The notes under the pieces: model-generated | Seen by the model: only the letters and a program-made list of their open reading frames with translations | The model's database searches: none | Told to the model about the DNA's origin: nothing | From: Paragorgia papillata | Lineage: Eukaryota; Cnidaria; Anthozoa; Scleralcyonacea; Coralliidae | Direction: 5' to 3' | DNA length: 64,000 bases | Assembly (NCBI GenBank): GCA_035771165.1 | Contig: JAWNZC010000367.1 | Location: 302,501 to 366,500 of the forward strand | Position numbers and translations under genes: made by a program | Shown here: piece by piece, positions 13,101 through 26,834 of the stretch | How positions within the stretch are numbered: the stretch's first letter is position 1 | Layout of the letters: each line of letters begins with the position of its first letter

Positions 13101-16100
13101 ACCGCTGTATATTCTGTGTGTGATTGAGTTTCTCAATTTGTGTTGTGCTGATGCGGATTTTAGGAATGCGGTAGTCAAATGGAGCGACGAGGACCTAAAA
13201 CCAATAACAAGATGCACATTTGAACATCTACACACGTATTTGCTTACATGAAGTACATATTGTAAGTAACGTACGAGTTCGTTCGTTAGTTCAATCGTTC
13301 GTGCGGAATCAGTTGGCATGGCACTGCCCTTTAAGGTTCTGCCTATGAGTTCGTTCGGTCGTTCGTTCGTAGCGGACGAGTTCGTTCGTTCGTTCGTTCG
13401 TTCGTTCGTTAGGAATCAATAGCAAGCGACATTTTTGACGGGATATTTTTAACGCGATGTTTTGAACGCCACAGGGCACCGCTTTGTAGCACTGTGTCCA
13501 GTTTCTTCTAAAGTCTTTTAGCAGCAAAAACGTATCTTGAATATTTGACAAAAAAAAACAATTTGAGTCCGAAAACGCGCGGATCTCTTGATTTTTTGTA
13601 TGGTAGCTCCAAGTGTCGAGGTATCAAAAGTCAAGGAAAAAGTCTATGAACTGTCTTGAATCAAATAAAGATAGCATTACTTTTACGTGGTGTTTCCACA
13701 AAACTTATTTATATTAATCAAGTTCTTTAAAGCCTACTGAAATCTAGTGGCTATAATCTGTCCGGCATATGGATGCTGACATGATCAATAAAAACCATAA
13801 ATATTAAATTTTCTGAACAGTCCAAAAAATCAAACAAAACACAGAAATACGAACCGACAGTGTTTTAAAGGCATGAAAGATAAAAAATATACGTGGTCTT
13901 ATAATGATTCAATAGGTATGAGGAGACTATTCATAAGAGCAAAGGCACAGCTTGACAGAGTTGCAAGAATTCATAAAATAAAGACGAATAAATACTAAAT
14001 AAAACCTGAATTTTCGTCAGGAGTCTCCATCAATCCAAGCAAAATTTTGCTTTCGTTTGGCAATATATTCCCTCCTTCAATCTATTTTTGCCAGCAAATA
14101 TACCTCAGACAGAAAGGACAATGATTCTAATACATACTGGCTTCGTTATATCAATTCTAAAGAAGTTCAACTACAAAAAAATATTTTCTACCGCTCCTTG
14201 GACGTTGGTCATACGTTAATGCGTTGCCCGCAGCAGCCGGAAGTTTGGCATCATCCAATCATAAGGCCGGCCTTATGGAGGTAGCGTTCCAGTCCTTATA
14301 TAGAGTTCACTGGGTAGAACTCAGACGCCAGACCGAGGTTCAATGTATCTTGAACCGTACGTGTGTGTGACAAGTGCTTGTTGGGCTACAAATCGCAACA
14401 TTTGTTTCAGCTAGTTTCCAATGAGGGGATGCGGGTTACACTTACCTCCTACCTATTCTCTTCGTCTCCGGAGGGAAATAAGGCCGTGACAACCTCTCTC
14501 CAATTTGTCTTATCTTTGACAACGTTTTGTGCTTCACCCTGTGTCGGTCCCATCTTTTGCAGCTCAGCCATTACTCTCTGTCTTACGCCAGGTAATTTTT
14601 GGTGTGTCTAGATTTCGCCAGTCTGTTGGAGTCCAGCGGAACTCTTCATCTCATTGATAACCTGAGTTGCCTTTAACAGACGTTTGGTAGACGTTCGTCA
14701 AGCTCAATTACTCAGAAAAGATCTCTGAGAATGACCGGTTACTGTAGACGTTCTAACCATCGAGTCACTGAGGCTCAGATTGAAAGCTAAGGTTGCAAAC
14801 TCAGTAATATTTGCTCCTAACTTAACCGTCTATACCAAACATCTGTTAAATTACACCAAGCTCGCAAACGTACCACATGCACTACATGAATACGTACAAC
14901 TTATCATGTCACTTTAACAACAACATGTGGCAAACGCTACCACTTAGGAGCACATATGACTATGAATTTGCAACCTTAGTTTTCCATCTTTGTCTCATGC
15001 AGTGGCTCAATGGTTAGAACGTCTAACCGGTCATAAAAAGCTTGCAAGTTTGAACCCTTTCTGGGGCTCAGACATCTTTTCTGAGTGTTTGAGCTTGATG
15101 AACGTCCACCAAACGTCTGTTACATTACACCAAGCCCGCATTTCGTCTGAACTTTCACCGTCAGTCTCCCTGTTTGGTTAACCCTTTATTGGCCACAGTT
15201 GCTATTTGTCTACTTATTGATTTTACTCTAGCTAACGCCTGACAATTTTACTCTGGCTAACGCCAGACAATTTTACTCGGGCTAATGCCAGACGATTTTA
15301 CTCGTCAAGGGGAGAGCTCCCGGAAACCTGGTCAATAAAGAGTTAAACCTGCTGGTGTAGCCCTTAAGGTCATCGAGATACACAAGCCATTCCAACGCGA
15401 CAAGGTCGCAGTCCCTTTTGGAATGAGTAGAGCTCAGAGCTTTTCTAAGTATTAACAATTTACGACAGCTTCTACACAAGACATGTAGATGTTAATTAAA
15501 TGAGCACTCTCTTTGTCAATTCTATCCAGGTGCTTTGGAGCTTGAAGGTGTGGAAGTACAAGTTCAACTTGGCGACGAGAAAGAAATTGAAGATTTAGTT
15601 CAAAAATTGTATGAAAACTATTTAACGATTTTTATGATAAACTTTTTTAGATGTCTTATTACCCAAATTTGTAGAAATACTAGAGGGCATTCGTATGCTG
15701 CATACCTCTGATGGCGAGTTGTCGTCTTGAATATACGTTTGAGATATCCTGCTACTCCTTTCTTCCTTCCTTCTTTCCTTCCTTCCTTCCTTCTTTCTTT
15801 TCTTCCTTCTTTCTTTCCTTCCTTCCTACCTTCCGTCCTTCCTTCCTTCCGTCCTTCCTTCCTTTCTTCCTTCCTTCCTTCCTTCCTTCCTTCCTTCCTT
15901 CCTTCCTTCCTTCCTTCCTTCCTTCCTTCCTTTCTTTCCTTTCTTTAACCTTTCTCTCCTCTCTTTCTTTTCTCTTTTTACTTACAACTTTTGTTTCAAT
16001 ATCTACTCTTGTATTTAACCTTTCTTAGCCTCTAGAAGTCCACGAAACTATTGCTGAAAGCATGATATTCGCTAACCACTGGGTTGCCAAAAGGATCTTA

Positions 16101-16888
16101 AAGAGTTTTCCCAACTCGTCTCTTGTAAGTAACGACAAAAATACATTCCTTCACATAACAGTTAAAACTAAACTCAGGGAGTTTTTTAAAGATGAAAACT
16201 GCGATATCGTTAATAATTTAAGATATTAAACAATTATTGGATGAGAGTTTTTTTGATATCAAGAATTATCAAGGTCGAAGTCTGTGTTATCTGCCAAAGC
16301 CGAAGGCTGAGGCTGATAATGCGGTCTGAGACCTTGATAATTCTTGCTATAAAAAAAGTCGAATTCAATAATTGTTTTATTATACATTTCAGTTGAAAAT
16401 ACAAAGAAAATCACTCCCTCAGAACCGAAAAATGCAGTCCAAAGACAGTTTATTTTCCCCGCGGTTTTCTTATGTTTGTCAGCTCGTCAGTGGCGACACG
16501 TCAGCACATGCATGATAAGTCTTTTTTCTACAGATATATACCTCCAGAAACTACAGATAATAGCATTGTGGGCTCAGAATCAAACAATTACAGCGGCAAA
16601 TACAACTAAATGTGCAGATATCGACAATTCTTACCAAGTTTCTGACCAATTATAATCAAGGATTCGAAGAAAATGTATAATAATAGCAATGATACGTTTT
16701 TCTTTTATTAATTTTAGAATGTAAATAGAACATTGCTATAGATAATTTTAAAGTTTGTTATTACGTAATTTTATCAGAACACAGCTTTATTAAAATTAAC
16801 ACTTTATAGTTTTTTACTCCTAAATTTTATTGTATTTGTAATTGTATTCTAGTTAGTTGATGGGCTACCGTCACTAGATAAAGTTCAA

Positions 16889-16931
<43 letters not shown>

Positions 16932-19900
16932 GCACTTTGACAAAATTCTAAACACGATCGGTTTCGCATGGGAATTTCTATCTCGTTAATGCTGTATTCT
17001 ACCATTTACTTGTATGGTTTTATTTGTTTGTTTTTCAGCTTCGTCGCCATCCGTTGCCTCGCCAAGAACAATTCTCGAACGTTATTACTTGCGCTAAGTC
17101 AAAAGGATTTATTGTAAATACAAGGTTGGTTGATTACATTTGAATTTGTTTGTTTTTTTCAAATCATTAAGTCATATATGTGAATGATGCTGAATTGGAT
17201 GATAGAATATTGAGTGTTTGGTATTTAAAAAGTATCCATAATCCTGATAATTAACAATTGTTGAGGATACAAACGTTTGGTAGACGGGGAGCACGGGTGG
17301 CGTGCGTCGCCTCTCGTCACTGTAGTCCAAAGTTAAACCCGGTTGGACGGGTTAGTACTTGGATGTGTGACCGATTAAGTTTCCATGTTATGTGAAACTT
17401 TTTAAAATGTTCAAAATGTTCGTAGCAATGTTCGTAATAATATAACATTTACTTCTCACAAATATTATAGAATTTCAAATATTTTTTTTATTCAACTACG
17501 TAATGTACAACCTTGAGCGATATGTCGAACAAAAGCAATTGAAGAATGATATCTGGGAAATTAGCGAAACGGAAAGTATTTAAAAAATGGGAAAACATAG
17601 GCCATTTTGGTATAGTTCGCACGAAAGATGGTGGCGAATACGAGCCTAAGTTTTCACAGAACGTTTATAACACTTGTAGTCATATCATAAACTACTTATT
17701 GACCTCACGCTCGGTCAATAAGTAGTTAATCACATTTTTTTTATTAAGAGCTCCGATCAAAGTGAAACGTGATGTAAAAGTATATTTAGTGATTGCATAC
17801 AGCTAATCACGACTGTGTTGTAAATGACTAGTGTGTGACTAAATTAATGTGTTTTTCTATTCAGCTCCAACAAATCCTTAGCGTCATCATTGGATAGTTG
17901 TATGGATCCTCACGACCAAACTGTCAATAAGGTAACAATATTTCGTTCCTTCTCCACCCCCACCCCACTTCTTTCTTTCTTTCCTTCCTTCCTTTATCCC
18001 TCCCTCCTTCCTTCCTCCCTTCCTTCCTCCCTTCCTTCCTCCCTTCCTTCCTCCCTTCCTTCCTCCCTTCTTTCCTCCCTCCCTTCCTTCTTTCCTTCCT
18101 CCCTGCCTCCCTTATTTTATAAATAGTAATAGCCATGTTGTTGTCCAAAAATATAATTCATCTCTTCACCACTTTAATTGTGATCATCCACAGATTATAA
18201 CCATTGTCATAAATCACTTGCATCTAGTGATTTATCCCACTTTTACTTAGTTCTACAACACACTTAGTATATCTTTTTTGACTCTGATAATTTGCTTGTC
18301 AGTTATTTTGCATGTAATATTTATATTTTTATTTCTTATTTTGTTCTCACACATGTTAAAGGGTATGGGCAACAAAAACAAAAAACCAATGACATGAAGA
18401 TACAATCTAGTGTGTTATTTAGACCCAAATTATTATAATAAATCAACTTATTTGCACTTTTAAAGTTACTAATCTGAATCACTATCAGGCATCTTGGATA
18501 CATTTTTTATATGCATGTGACGTCACAAGCTAGGTAAAACCAAGACTTTAGTTAGCCATACTTTCACATATGTAAGTTTGAAACTCATTTGTTGTAGATG
18601 ATTTTCATTCTTGATTAAACTACAACACTTTAAAAACATACCACAGAAATTCAGTTGCCAGAAGAATAAGTTTCATCATGTTTATCCAGCTTGTGACGTC
18701 AGTTAATTAGGCAAGGTCTTACAACAAGTTGGCGAACGGCAAGATTGTCTTTTGTCAAAATTAGTGATGTTGCAAGATTGTTTGGCACAAGAGTTGTTTT
18801 GTTTACTTGGATTACCATCGCAAGAAAGTTTGTTAATCAGAAATTTTAAAAATTGTACTTTTTGTTACTCTTACCCTTTAAAAGCAATTTAAAGCCCTAG
18901 TTATAACTCCTGTAAATATATAGTGATAGGTTTTCTGACTCTTGTAAATAGTGATAGGTTTTCTGACTCTTGTAAATAGTGATAGGTTTTCTGACTCTTG
19001 TAAATAGTGATAGGTTTTTTTTTCACTTGTCTGAAGATGATTTTGAAATGGTCGAAATATTACAATTTCACAGTAGTTCCACTTGTTTTAACTCATATCT
19101 TGAGTAGTTTCAGGATTGCATTATTTTTCGGAATATGTTTTATTCTATATATTATGTCATGTCATATCATATCTTTCTTATTTTCTTTAGATAATACGAT
19201 CTCTTACAACCCAAGCAATGTCAAATGCGGTGTATTTCTCCACTGGAGCTGTTTCTCAAGATCAGTTCTTTCACTATGGACTTGCTCTTGACAAGTATAC
19301 GCACTTCACATCACCTATAAGAAGATATGCTGATGTAATAGTGAGTGATCAACGAGAATTGTAATTGTAATTTGGAAAAATTTCAGAAAGACGTTGATTC
19401 TGTAATTTATCTTTTTTAATTCATGTCCTGTCACGTCGGTCACGTCATGTCTTGTCATGTCACGTCATGCCACGTCACCGGCCATTCCATGCCCCGTCAC
19501 CGGCCATTTCATGCCACGTCACCGGCCATTTCATGTCAAGTCTAGTCTCCTTCGCAGACGAGGAATCTATGTCATGTCATGGCACCGCACGGCATTCCAT
19601 TCTATTGCATTCCATGCCATTCTATTCCGATGCATCCCAGTACAGTACAGTACAGTACAGTTCAGTTCAGTTTTCTAGTCTAATGTTTAGAAGGTGGGTT
19701 GAGTAATCTTAGTACTTTGGGTAGAATTTCAATCTTTAGTTGTTTTTAATGGCAATTTTTAAGACGCATCTTTTTTATCCTTGCTTAGGTTCATAGGCAA
19801 CTAATGGTGGCTATTGGATATGACCAAGGTGAAACTATGTTTTCAAACCAAGAACTGCAAGAAGTGTCAACGAATATGAACTCAAAGCATCGAGTAAGTA

Positions 19901-20124
19901 GATGTTACGCGAATTAGAAATCATAAGTATCACCATTATCGTCATTACCTTCATCATCATCGTCGTCATCGTTATAATCACCATCATCATAATTTTTATT
20001 GTCATCATCATATCATCATGTGCATTATCATCATGATCGTCATTATCATCATCATTATCATCATCTCGTCATCATCGTTGTCATCGTCGTCGTCACCATT
20101 GTCGTCGTCATCGTCGCCGTCATT

Positions 20125-20183
<59 letters not shown>

Positions 20184-23100
20184 TTTTTCGTTTTTCTCTT
20201 TCTTTGTGCGGTTGTGTCATCTAGGAATCTCAAAATGCTCAAAGAGACTCAGTGCAGTTGTTTCAAGCTCTTTATTTCCGCGATCTCGACGAGAATGACG
20301 AACGTCGCTTTGCTGAGGCTGTTGTATTCCAAACACGTGAAAATGCCGTCCTCGTGTCTATTGAAAGGTAAAATATGTGAAACTTGTCGAATAATCCCCC
20401 TGTTGTTAAGGTGCTATTGTAAATAACCTTTAAGAGAAAATAATGAGACGGGGGGAAATCAGGTCGTTGCCGGAGTCACGTGATCGAATTTCACAAACGT
20501 TATTGCGCTCGGGATGTTGGTAGGGTACAGCATTTTCATTCATTACAAAATCCCTTATACTTCCTACGAACGAACGGACGAACGAACGAACGAACGAACG
20601 AACGAACGAACGAACGAACGAACGAACGAACGAACGAACGAACGAACGAACTAACTAACTAACTAACTAACGAACGAACCATCAAACGAACGAACCAACC
20701 AACAAACAAACCAACCAACCATCGACGAACTGTCGAACTAAAGAACGAAGCAACGAACTAACGAATGATTTGGTCAGAATTCAGTTGATCGCAGATGTTA
20801 TGTAATGCTAGACTTTCTGGACTTGTACTAAGCAAGTTGCGCCCAGTAGCAAAGTTCATTGATTCTCTCTCCGAAACAGAGAACGTAGGAGTCTAACGTT
20901 ACGAGCGAAGGCCCTTCGTCAGAGAGAAACGTTAGACGAAGGGTCTTCGCTTCTTCCTACGTTCTCTGTTTCGGCAGTATATCTAACCTTACTGTATTTC
21001 GATTGTTGTTTCAACACTGCCTACGCAGCACGGTACTTTAATCTAAAGGACAATCTGGCATGGGTCCTATAGGTTACGCAAGTGGCGAAATATCTCAGCT
21101 TCTTATATTGCAACTTCAACCATCAGTGCGGAATATGTCCAAACACACTCTTTTTTAGTTTTTTGCTTTCATTACAGATATGGACTAACACACTCTATTT
21201 TTGTTTTTTGCTTTCATTACAGATATGGACAAAGATGGCGTGGAATACGTTCCAGGCAAGTCTTTCGAAATATTTCGTTATGTTTTCTTAGGTCCTGTTT
21301 ATGTATGAAGCGGATTGACAGTCGAATCGGATCGATAAACGCCAGTTAAATCAATTCCACAGATGTTTACATGGAAAATCCGATCTGTTTGGAACACTGT
21401 TTTCTGTGCTTTCCTCAATGTCCGCCATGTTCCACGACACGCACCAACTTCACTCATGCTTATCAAGTCATTTTCAAGTCAAATCGTGTTTATATGCCCT
21501 GGTTAGATACATTCAAGCCGATTCTTGCCTGAAGCTCAAGTGAATCAAGTCAATCCACTCAAATTCGTGGATTGACTTCAGCCATCCGTTTCGATCAGAT
21601 TGAAAACTTTCAATCTTCTTCGTTGTAAACACAACAAGGAGAAACAACATGCGAGATTTGACTTGAACACTCAATCCGCTTCATGTAAACATGGCCTTTT
21701 TTAAAGAAGTTATTAATTTTACAGTATAACTATAGAGTACCTCCACTGCATGATATCTGTATAAACTGGATAGGGCTGCATTCCCTAAGGGAATTCTATG
21801 GCAAGCAGTCAAAAACTTTCCACCACTGGCCACCATCTTACGTAGTGGAACACATCAGGCATTGCTGCCTTTGAATTTGTACAAAGATGGCGTGTCAACT
21901 CAATTCTGTAGTTGACTTGCAAAAGCAATCTTGATGTCAGCGTGGTCAGATTAATCGGGTGCACGGCACAGAATATAAAGTAATTCTATACCAAACTCGG
22001 AAAAGTTTTCACTGCATGTCCACAACAAATATAGCCGAGAAATGTAAGTAACAGATTTTGCATTTTGTCATTTTCTTTTCCTTGCTTCGTTGTTGAGATA
22101 TTTCAGGTTGTTTGGTATGCAAAGCCAGCAATGAAAAACTGCAAAAGATGTTACTTTGTAATTTTCAGTGTTCTTTCAAATGAGACAGACTTAATTTTCG
22201 TTTCATAGACACTTTAAAGGGCAACTATACGTTTCTAGTTTATTCTATTTTCCGTTTAAAGTCGGAAAAGTTCAATCTAAAACCGAAGAAATAATTAAAA
22301 CTAGTCACTCTGTTCCACTTTTATGAACTGTCTAAGTTTGAGTTTTTGCTCCTTTTGCTGAACTCGTGTGAACGACGACCGCGTCGAAATAAAGACTGGT
22401 ATTAGTAACTTGTGATGTCATACCAGTAACAAACAACAAGGTGATTGGTGGGTTTTACCGGTGTGACGTCAAAGACAATGGAGTACCCATTCTCCTAGAA
22501 ACGCGGTTATGCTTCAAGAGGACCTAAGAAGGCTTCGCTGATAAATTATTTGCTTTACCTCGAAATTCATATTTTTCTTTACTTTTGTTAAGTTAGATGA
22601 TAACCCTTTCAGAAGAAAATATAACTTCGAAAGGTTTAGTTAACCTTTAAGGCATTTAAAATTACTACAAAGATACAATTTAAGAAATTTAAATAATAGA
22701 CACTTCCCGAATTTGCTTCGATGCCTATGAAACAATGGCACGAACTCGGGGTTAGCCACGAAATCGTAATGCATTCACTATTATCCTTCGTATCCAAACT
22801 CGATTTCAAACCATTGTTCGCGCCCATTGAAGCAAATTCGGGAAGTGTCTATTGTAAATAAATAAATAAATTTGTGCAAAGCTCCTGTACAGTTACCCTG
22901 CAAGTCAGAGCCCCTTTCAGACCTACGCAGGCTTCGGGGGAAAGTGGGCTCTGCCAACAAACTCGATATCTGCCCCAAGTTTGGGGCGAGTCAATCAGGT
23001 TTTGAACTGGTCAAACGAGTTCTAGTTTTTGAGCACCCACAAGCAGGAAAATAGCAAGTAACGCGTTAGAGCCTGGACCCAAAATAGTATCTTGGCAACC

Positions 23101-26100
23101 GTTCGCGCACGCTCAAAAAGAAATATCGAGTTTGTTGGCAGAGCCCACTTTCCCCCGAAGCCGGTCGTGGGTCGGAAGGTCGAAGTTAAAAGGGGCGACT
23201 CAAAAGGACCTGTCCATTCCTTTCGCGGCTTTTCCAAAATATGTCGTCAAATTTGTTTTTCCCAAATTTGTTGCCAAGCTTCAGTGAGTCTCAGAATTTT
23301 AGCAATCTTTTCGATCTCCTAACCACAACATAAACCCTAACCCTAATCATAAATCTGGTTTAACCCCTAGCTTTTTGAGAAAAAAACCCATTTAATGACA
23401 AAAGCTGCGAAAGGACTGGACGGGTCCCTTTGAGTCATCCCTTATAGCCGAAACCAGGTCGGAAAGGGGCTCTGACTTACATGGTACTGTACAGTAAATG
23501 GTCCAATACTTTTGTGAGCAATCTACTAAATCCCATGCATCAAGATTCGAAAAATTGCCAGTGTCAACGTTCTAAAAGACGAACGTTCTGGTGGTCATGG
23601 ATTGAATTATGCTTTGGATTTTTCACCATAGGTACGCTTACGAGGGATGACCTTAACGTGACAGTCAAGAACAGTTGTGGAACTTTTTGCTTTCGACTGT
23701 TTGATCATTTAAAGGTATAGTAAATCGTTTACAATAGGACTTTTTCCAATGTCAGCGTAATAATGAGTATAGACTTTCGACACTCTCATTTGCTATACCA
23801 GAGAAAAAAAGTATTGCCTCGGTTTTCTAATTGGTTGTACTTTTTTTAGCCTAGTTTCTATGCCTTCCTCGATTGACACGTTTCGGAAGTAATCCGAACG
23901 GGCCAGCTGGGGAAGGCCTAGCAAAATTCGTAAACACTTTCACTTTACAGCTCAGTTGTTTATTGAGGAAGAATTGTGATGTTATGACGTCCTAAGTGTT
24001 TCCCGACACTTACTATTCCATCTGCATAAAATAATACAAGCCTACTCACCTCGGATCGACGAAGGTTCACTGGCCTAGCTTTCTTATCACTAGCTTTCCT
24101 TCTGCAACCGCCAAAAGTTGAAAGTTAAACAGTTAAATTTTCATTTCGAGCTCCAATTGGAATATATTCCATAATTTCCTTCTTTCGATCGCCAAGATCT
24201 TTGGTAAAATCTTCGCAGACATCCTTATGCTTTTATGCTATTATATTATATATAATATACTGTCGCTACGCTAGATCCCAGGAACACTCGAAGGGCCAGT
24301 ACGATTCTGGGCAGGACCTTTTTACGAATGTTGCTAGGCCTTCTCGTTTCCAGTCTCTCCCCAGTCTTCCCAAGAACCCAAACCGACTACGCGGCCAAGC
24401 TCATGGCGGAAACGAAAGGCCTAGAAACTAGGCTAGCCTTTTTTAACGCACAAACCATTTCCCCGTTAAAGGGTCTATGAAACGAAAATTAAGTTTGTCT
24501 TATTTGAAAGAACACTTCAAATTATAGAGTAACATCTTTTGCAGTTTTTCGTTTCCTTGCTTCGTTCGTAAGATATTTCAGTTTGTTTGATGTAAATGTC
24601 ACATGTCGCGACGTCAAACGTGCATAATGAGTTATCGAAAACGTTATATATCTTTGCTATTGTCAGATATAGTCACTTGGAAATCTACATGTTTAGTGTT
24701 CTGGGCGAAACACACGCACATGCTTCCCTCGAATTATTTTGGTTTGATAATAGCAAAGATATCTAACTTTTTTCAATAACTCATTATGCACATGTGACGT
24801 CAAGTTGTTTAATTTGCATATCAAACAAACTGAAATATCTCAAGAACCAAGCAAGGAAACGAAAAACTGCAAAAGCTGTTACTCTATCATTTTAAGTGTT
24901 CTTTCAAATAAGACAAACTTAATTTTCGTTTCGTAGGCACTTTAAAGGGCTTATGCAGCGAAAAATAGGTTCGAGAGAGACTCTCTTATTTCAAAGAACG
25001 TTTGAAGTTATAAAGATTGACGTTAGCAGCTCTTCTATATCTCATTTCGTTCTTTTGATATTGAGATTTGCGTGATATGCAAATAAAATCACTTAGACAT
25101 CACACTGTATAATGACATGTTGGAAAATCATGTCTATTCTTGCAATAATTCAAGTAAATCACTTGAAACGTTTCATGCTTAGTGTCCTGCGATACAAAGA
25201 AGCACGTGCACAGTTAAAAGTGATTTCGTTAAATAATCTCAAATTGATATTCAAGATTTTCCAACAAGTCATTATACAGTGTGACGTCTAAGTGATGTTA
25301 TTTACATATAAAACAAATCGCAATATCGAAAGAACGAAATGAGATATGGAAGAGCTGCAAACGTCCATCTTTATAAATTCAAAAGTTCTTTTAAATAAGA
25401 GAGTCTCTCTGAAACTTTTTTTCGCTGCATAACCCCCCACATGAATTGACACCCCCCCCCCCCCCCCCCCGAGAAAGTCCCTTTTTCCTGGGTACAAACA
25501 AATGAACAGAGAATTAAGCGATAAGAATATAAAGGAAAATTTCGGACTTAGTTTTGAAGAAGGAATATCTATATAATTAACTCACCCCCACTTCTTGTTT
25601 TAAACATTTGAAATTAAAATGCTTAAATAAGTAAGAATCTTGTCCAGCATTTCTATTGATGTCGTGATATTAACTGTTCTTTTACTAAAATTAATGTACC
25701 TAACTAGAAATACATGAACGCAACAACCCCTCGCCCGCTTTATATGCATTTTTTAACCCCCCTCCCCTCCCCCCCCCCCCCTCCCCTAATTTCTGTTTTT
25801 TGTTGTATTAATGACACACAGATCAGAAAACATCCCAGAAAATTAGTTAGCAAGGTTCATCTGTAGTCATGTATTGACACACCGAAAGAACATGCAAAGT
25901 CAATATTAAAAAAAACAAAACTATTTCGTAATCATAAATTATAATTTGCTGACGTAAATTTAAATAATTTGAATAATTTAACAGGTTAGTTACCAGTACC
26001 CTGCTATTCGAACTGCGCAAGTTGTGGATTTGATAACATATATACAAACAGGTTTCAGAATTGCTTTCAGCTTTTCATCTCGCGTGTAAAGTGGACTCCA

Positions 26101-26802
26101 CGCACGTCGAGATAAGCACCCTCACCGGGCTCCGGGCCTTCGACCCTCCGCCCGGGCTCGGGGATAAATGTTTCCATGGGACAGTCCTAACAGTACCAGT
26201 ACTGCCTTAATATGTTTGCCATGCTGATGAGATCTGACACAGCAATGCAGTCAGAAATGTGTTGTATTTTAACTGGGTTTTTATGACATTTTACAACCTT
26301 TTACAACCTCGCATAGGCGGGGTAGCTCAGTTGGTAAAGTCACTTTGCGATCAAAAAGGCCTGGGTTCCAGGTTCAATCCCAGTCGATGTCAACTCAGTC
26401 TTTCATCCGTCCGAGGTCGACCAGTGAAAGGAGTTTTACTCACCCCTACCTACTTGTAGGTAGTAGCAAATGAAAGAGGAGCATTCGTGTCACCTCCGGT
26501 TACGGCCGACTACTTACTTACTCCTAACACAGACAAACTACCAATGACCAACCACCATTCCAACAACGACAAGTTATGAATGACCAACTGCCATCAACGG
26601 CCAATTACGAACGGCAAACTACCAATGACGAACTACCAACAACGACCAACTACCAATCAATAACCATCCACCAGTTCACCACCAAAGACCAACAACGACC
26701 AACTATCAACTACCAACAACGAAAACTACCAATGACCAACTGCCACTAACGGCCAACAACAACCAACTGCCAATGACGGCGGACTACCACCGACGACAAA
26801 AC

Positions 26803-26834
<32 letters not shown>

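Noticed and set aside
23332..23346. Telomere-like CCCTAACCCTAA
   Set aside because: Only two units inside a fold-back element; chance or an interstitial trace at most.
26316..26400. Functional tRNA gene
   Set aside because: A and B boxes are present but the acceptor and anticodon arms do not pair well and a SINE body with tail follows.
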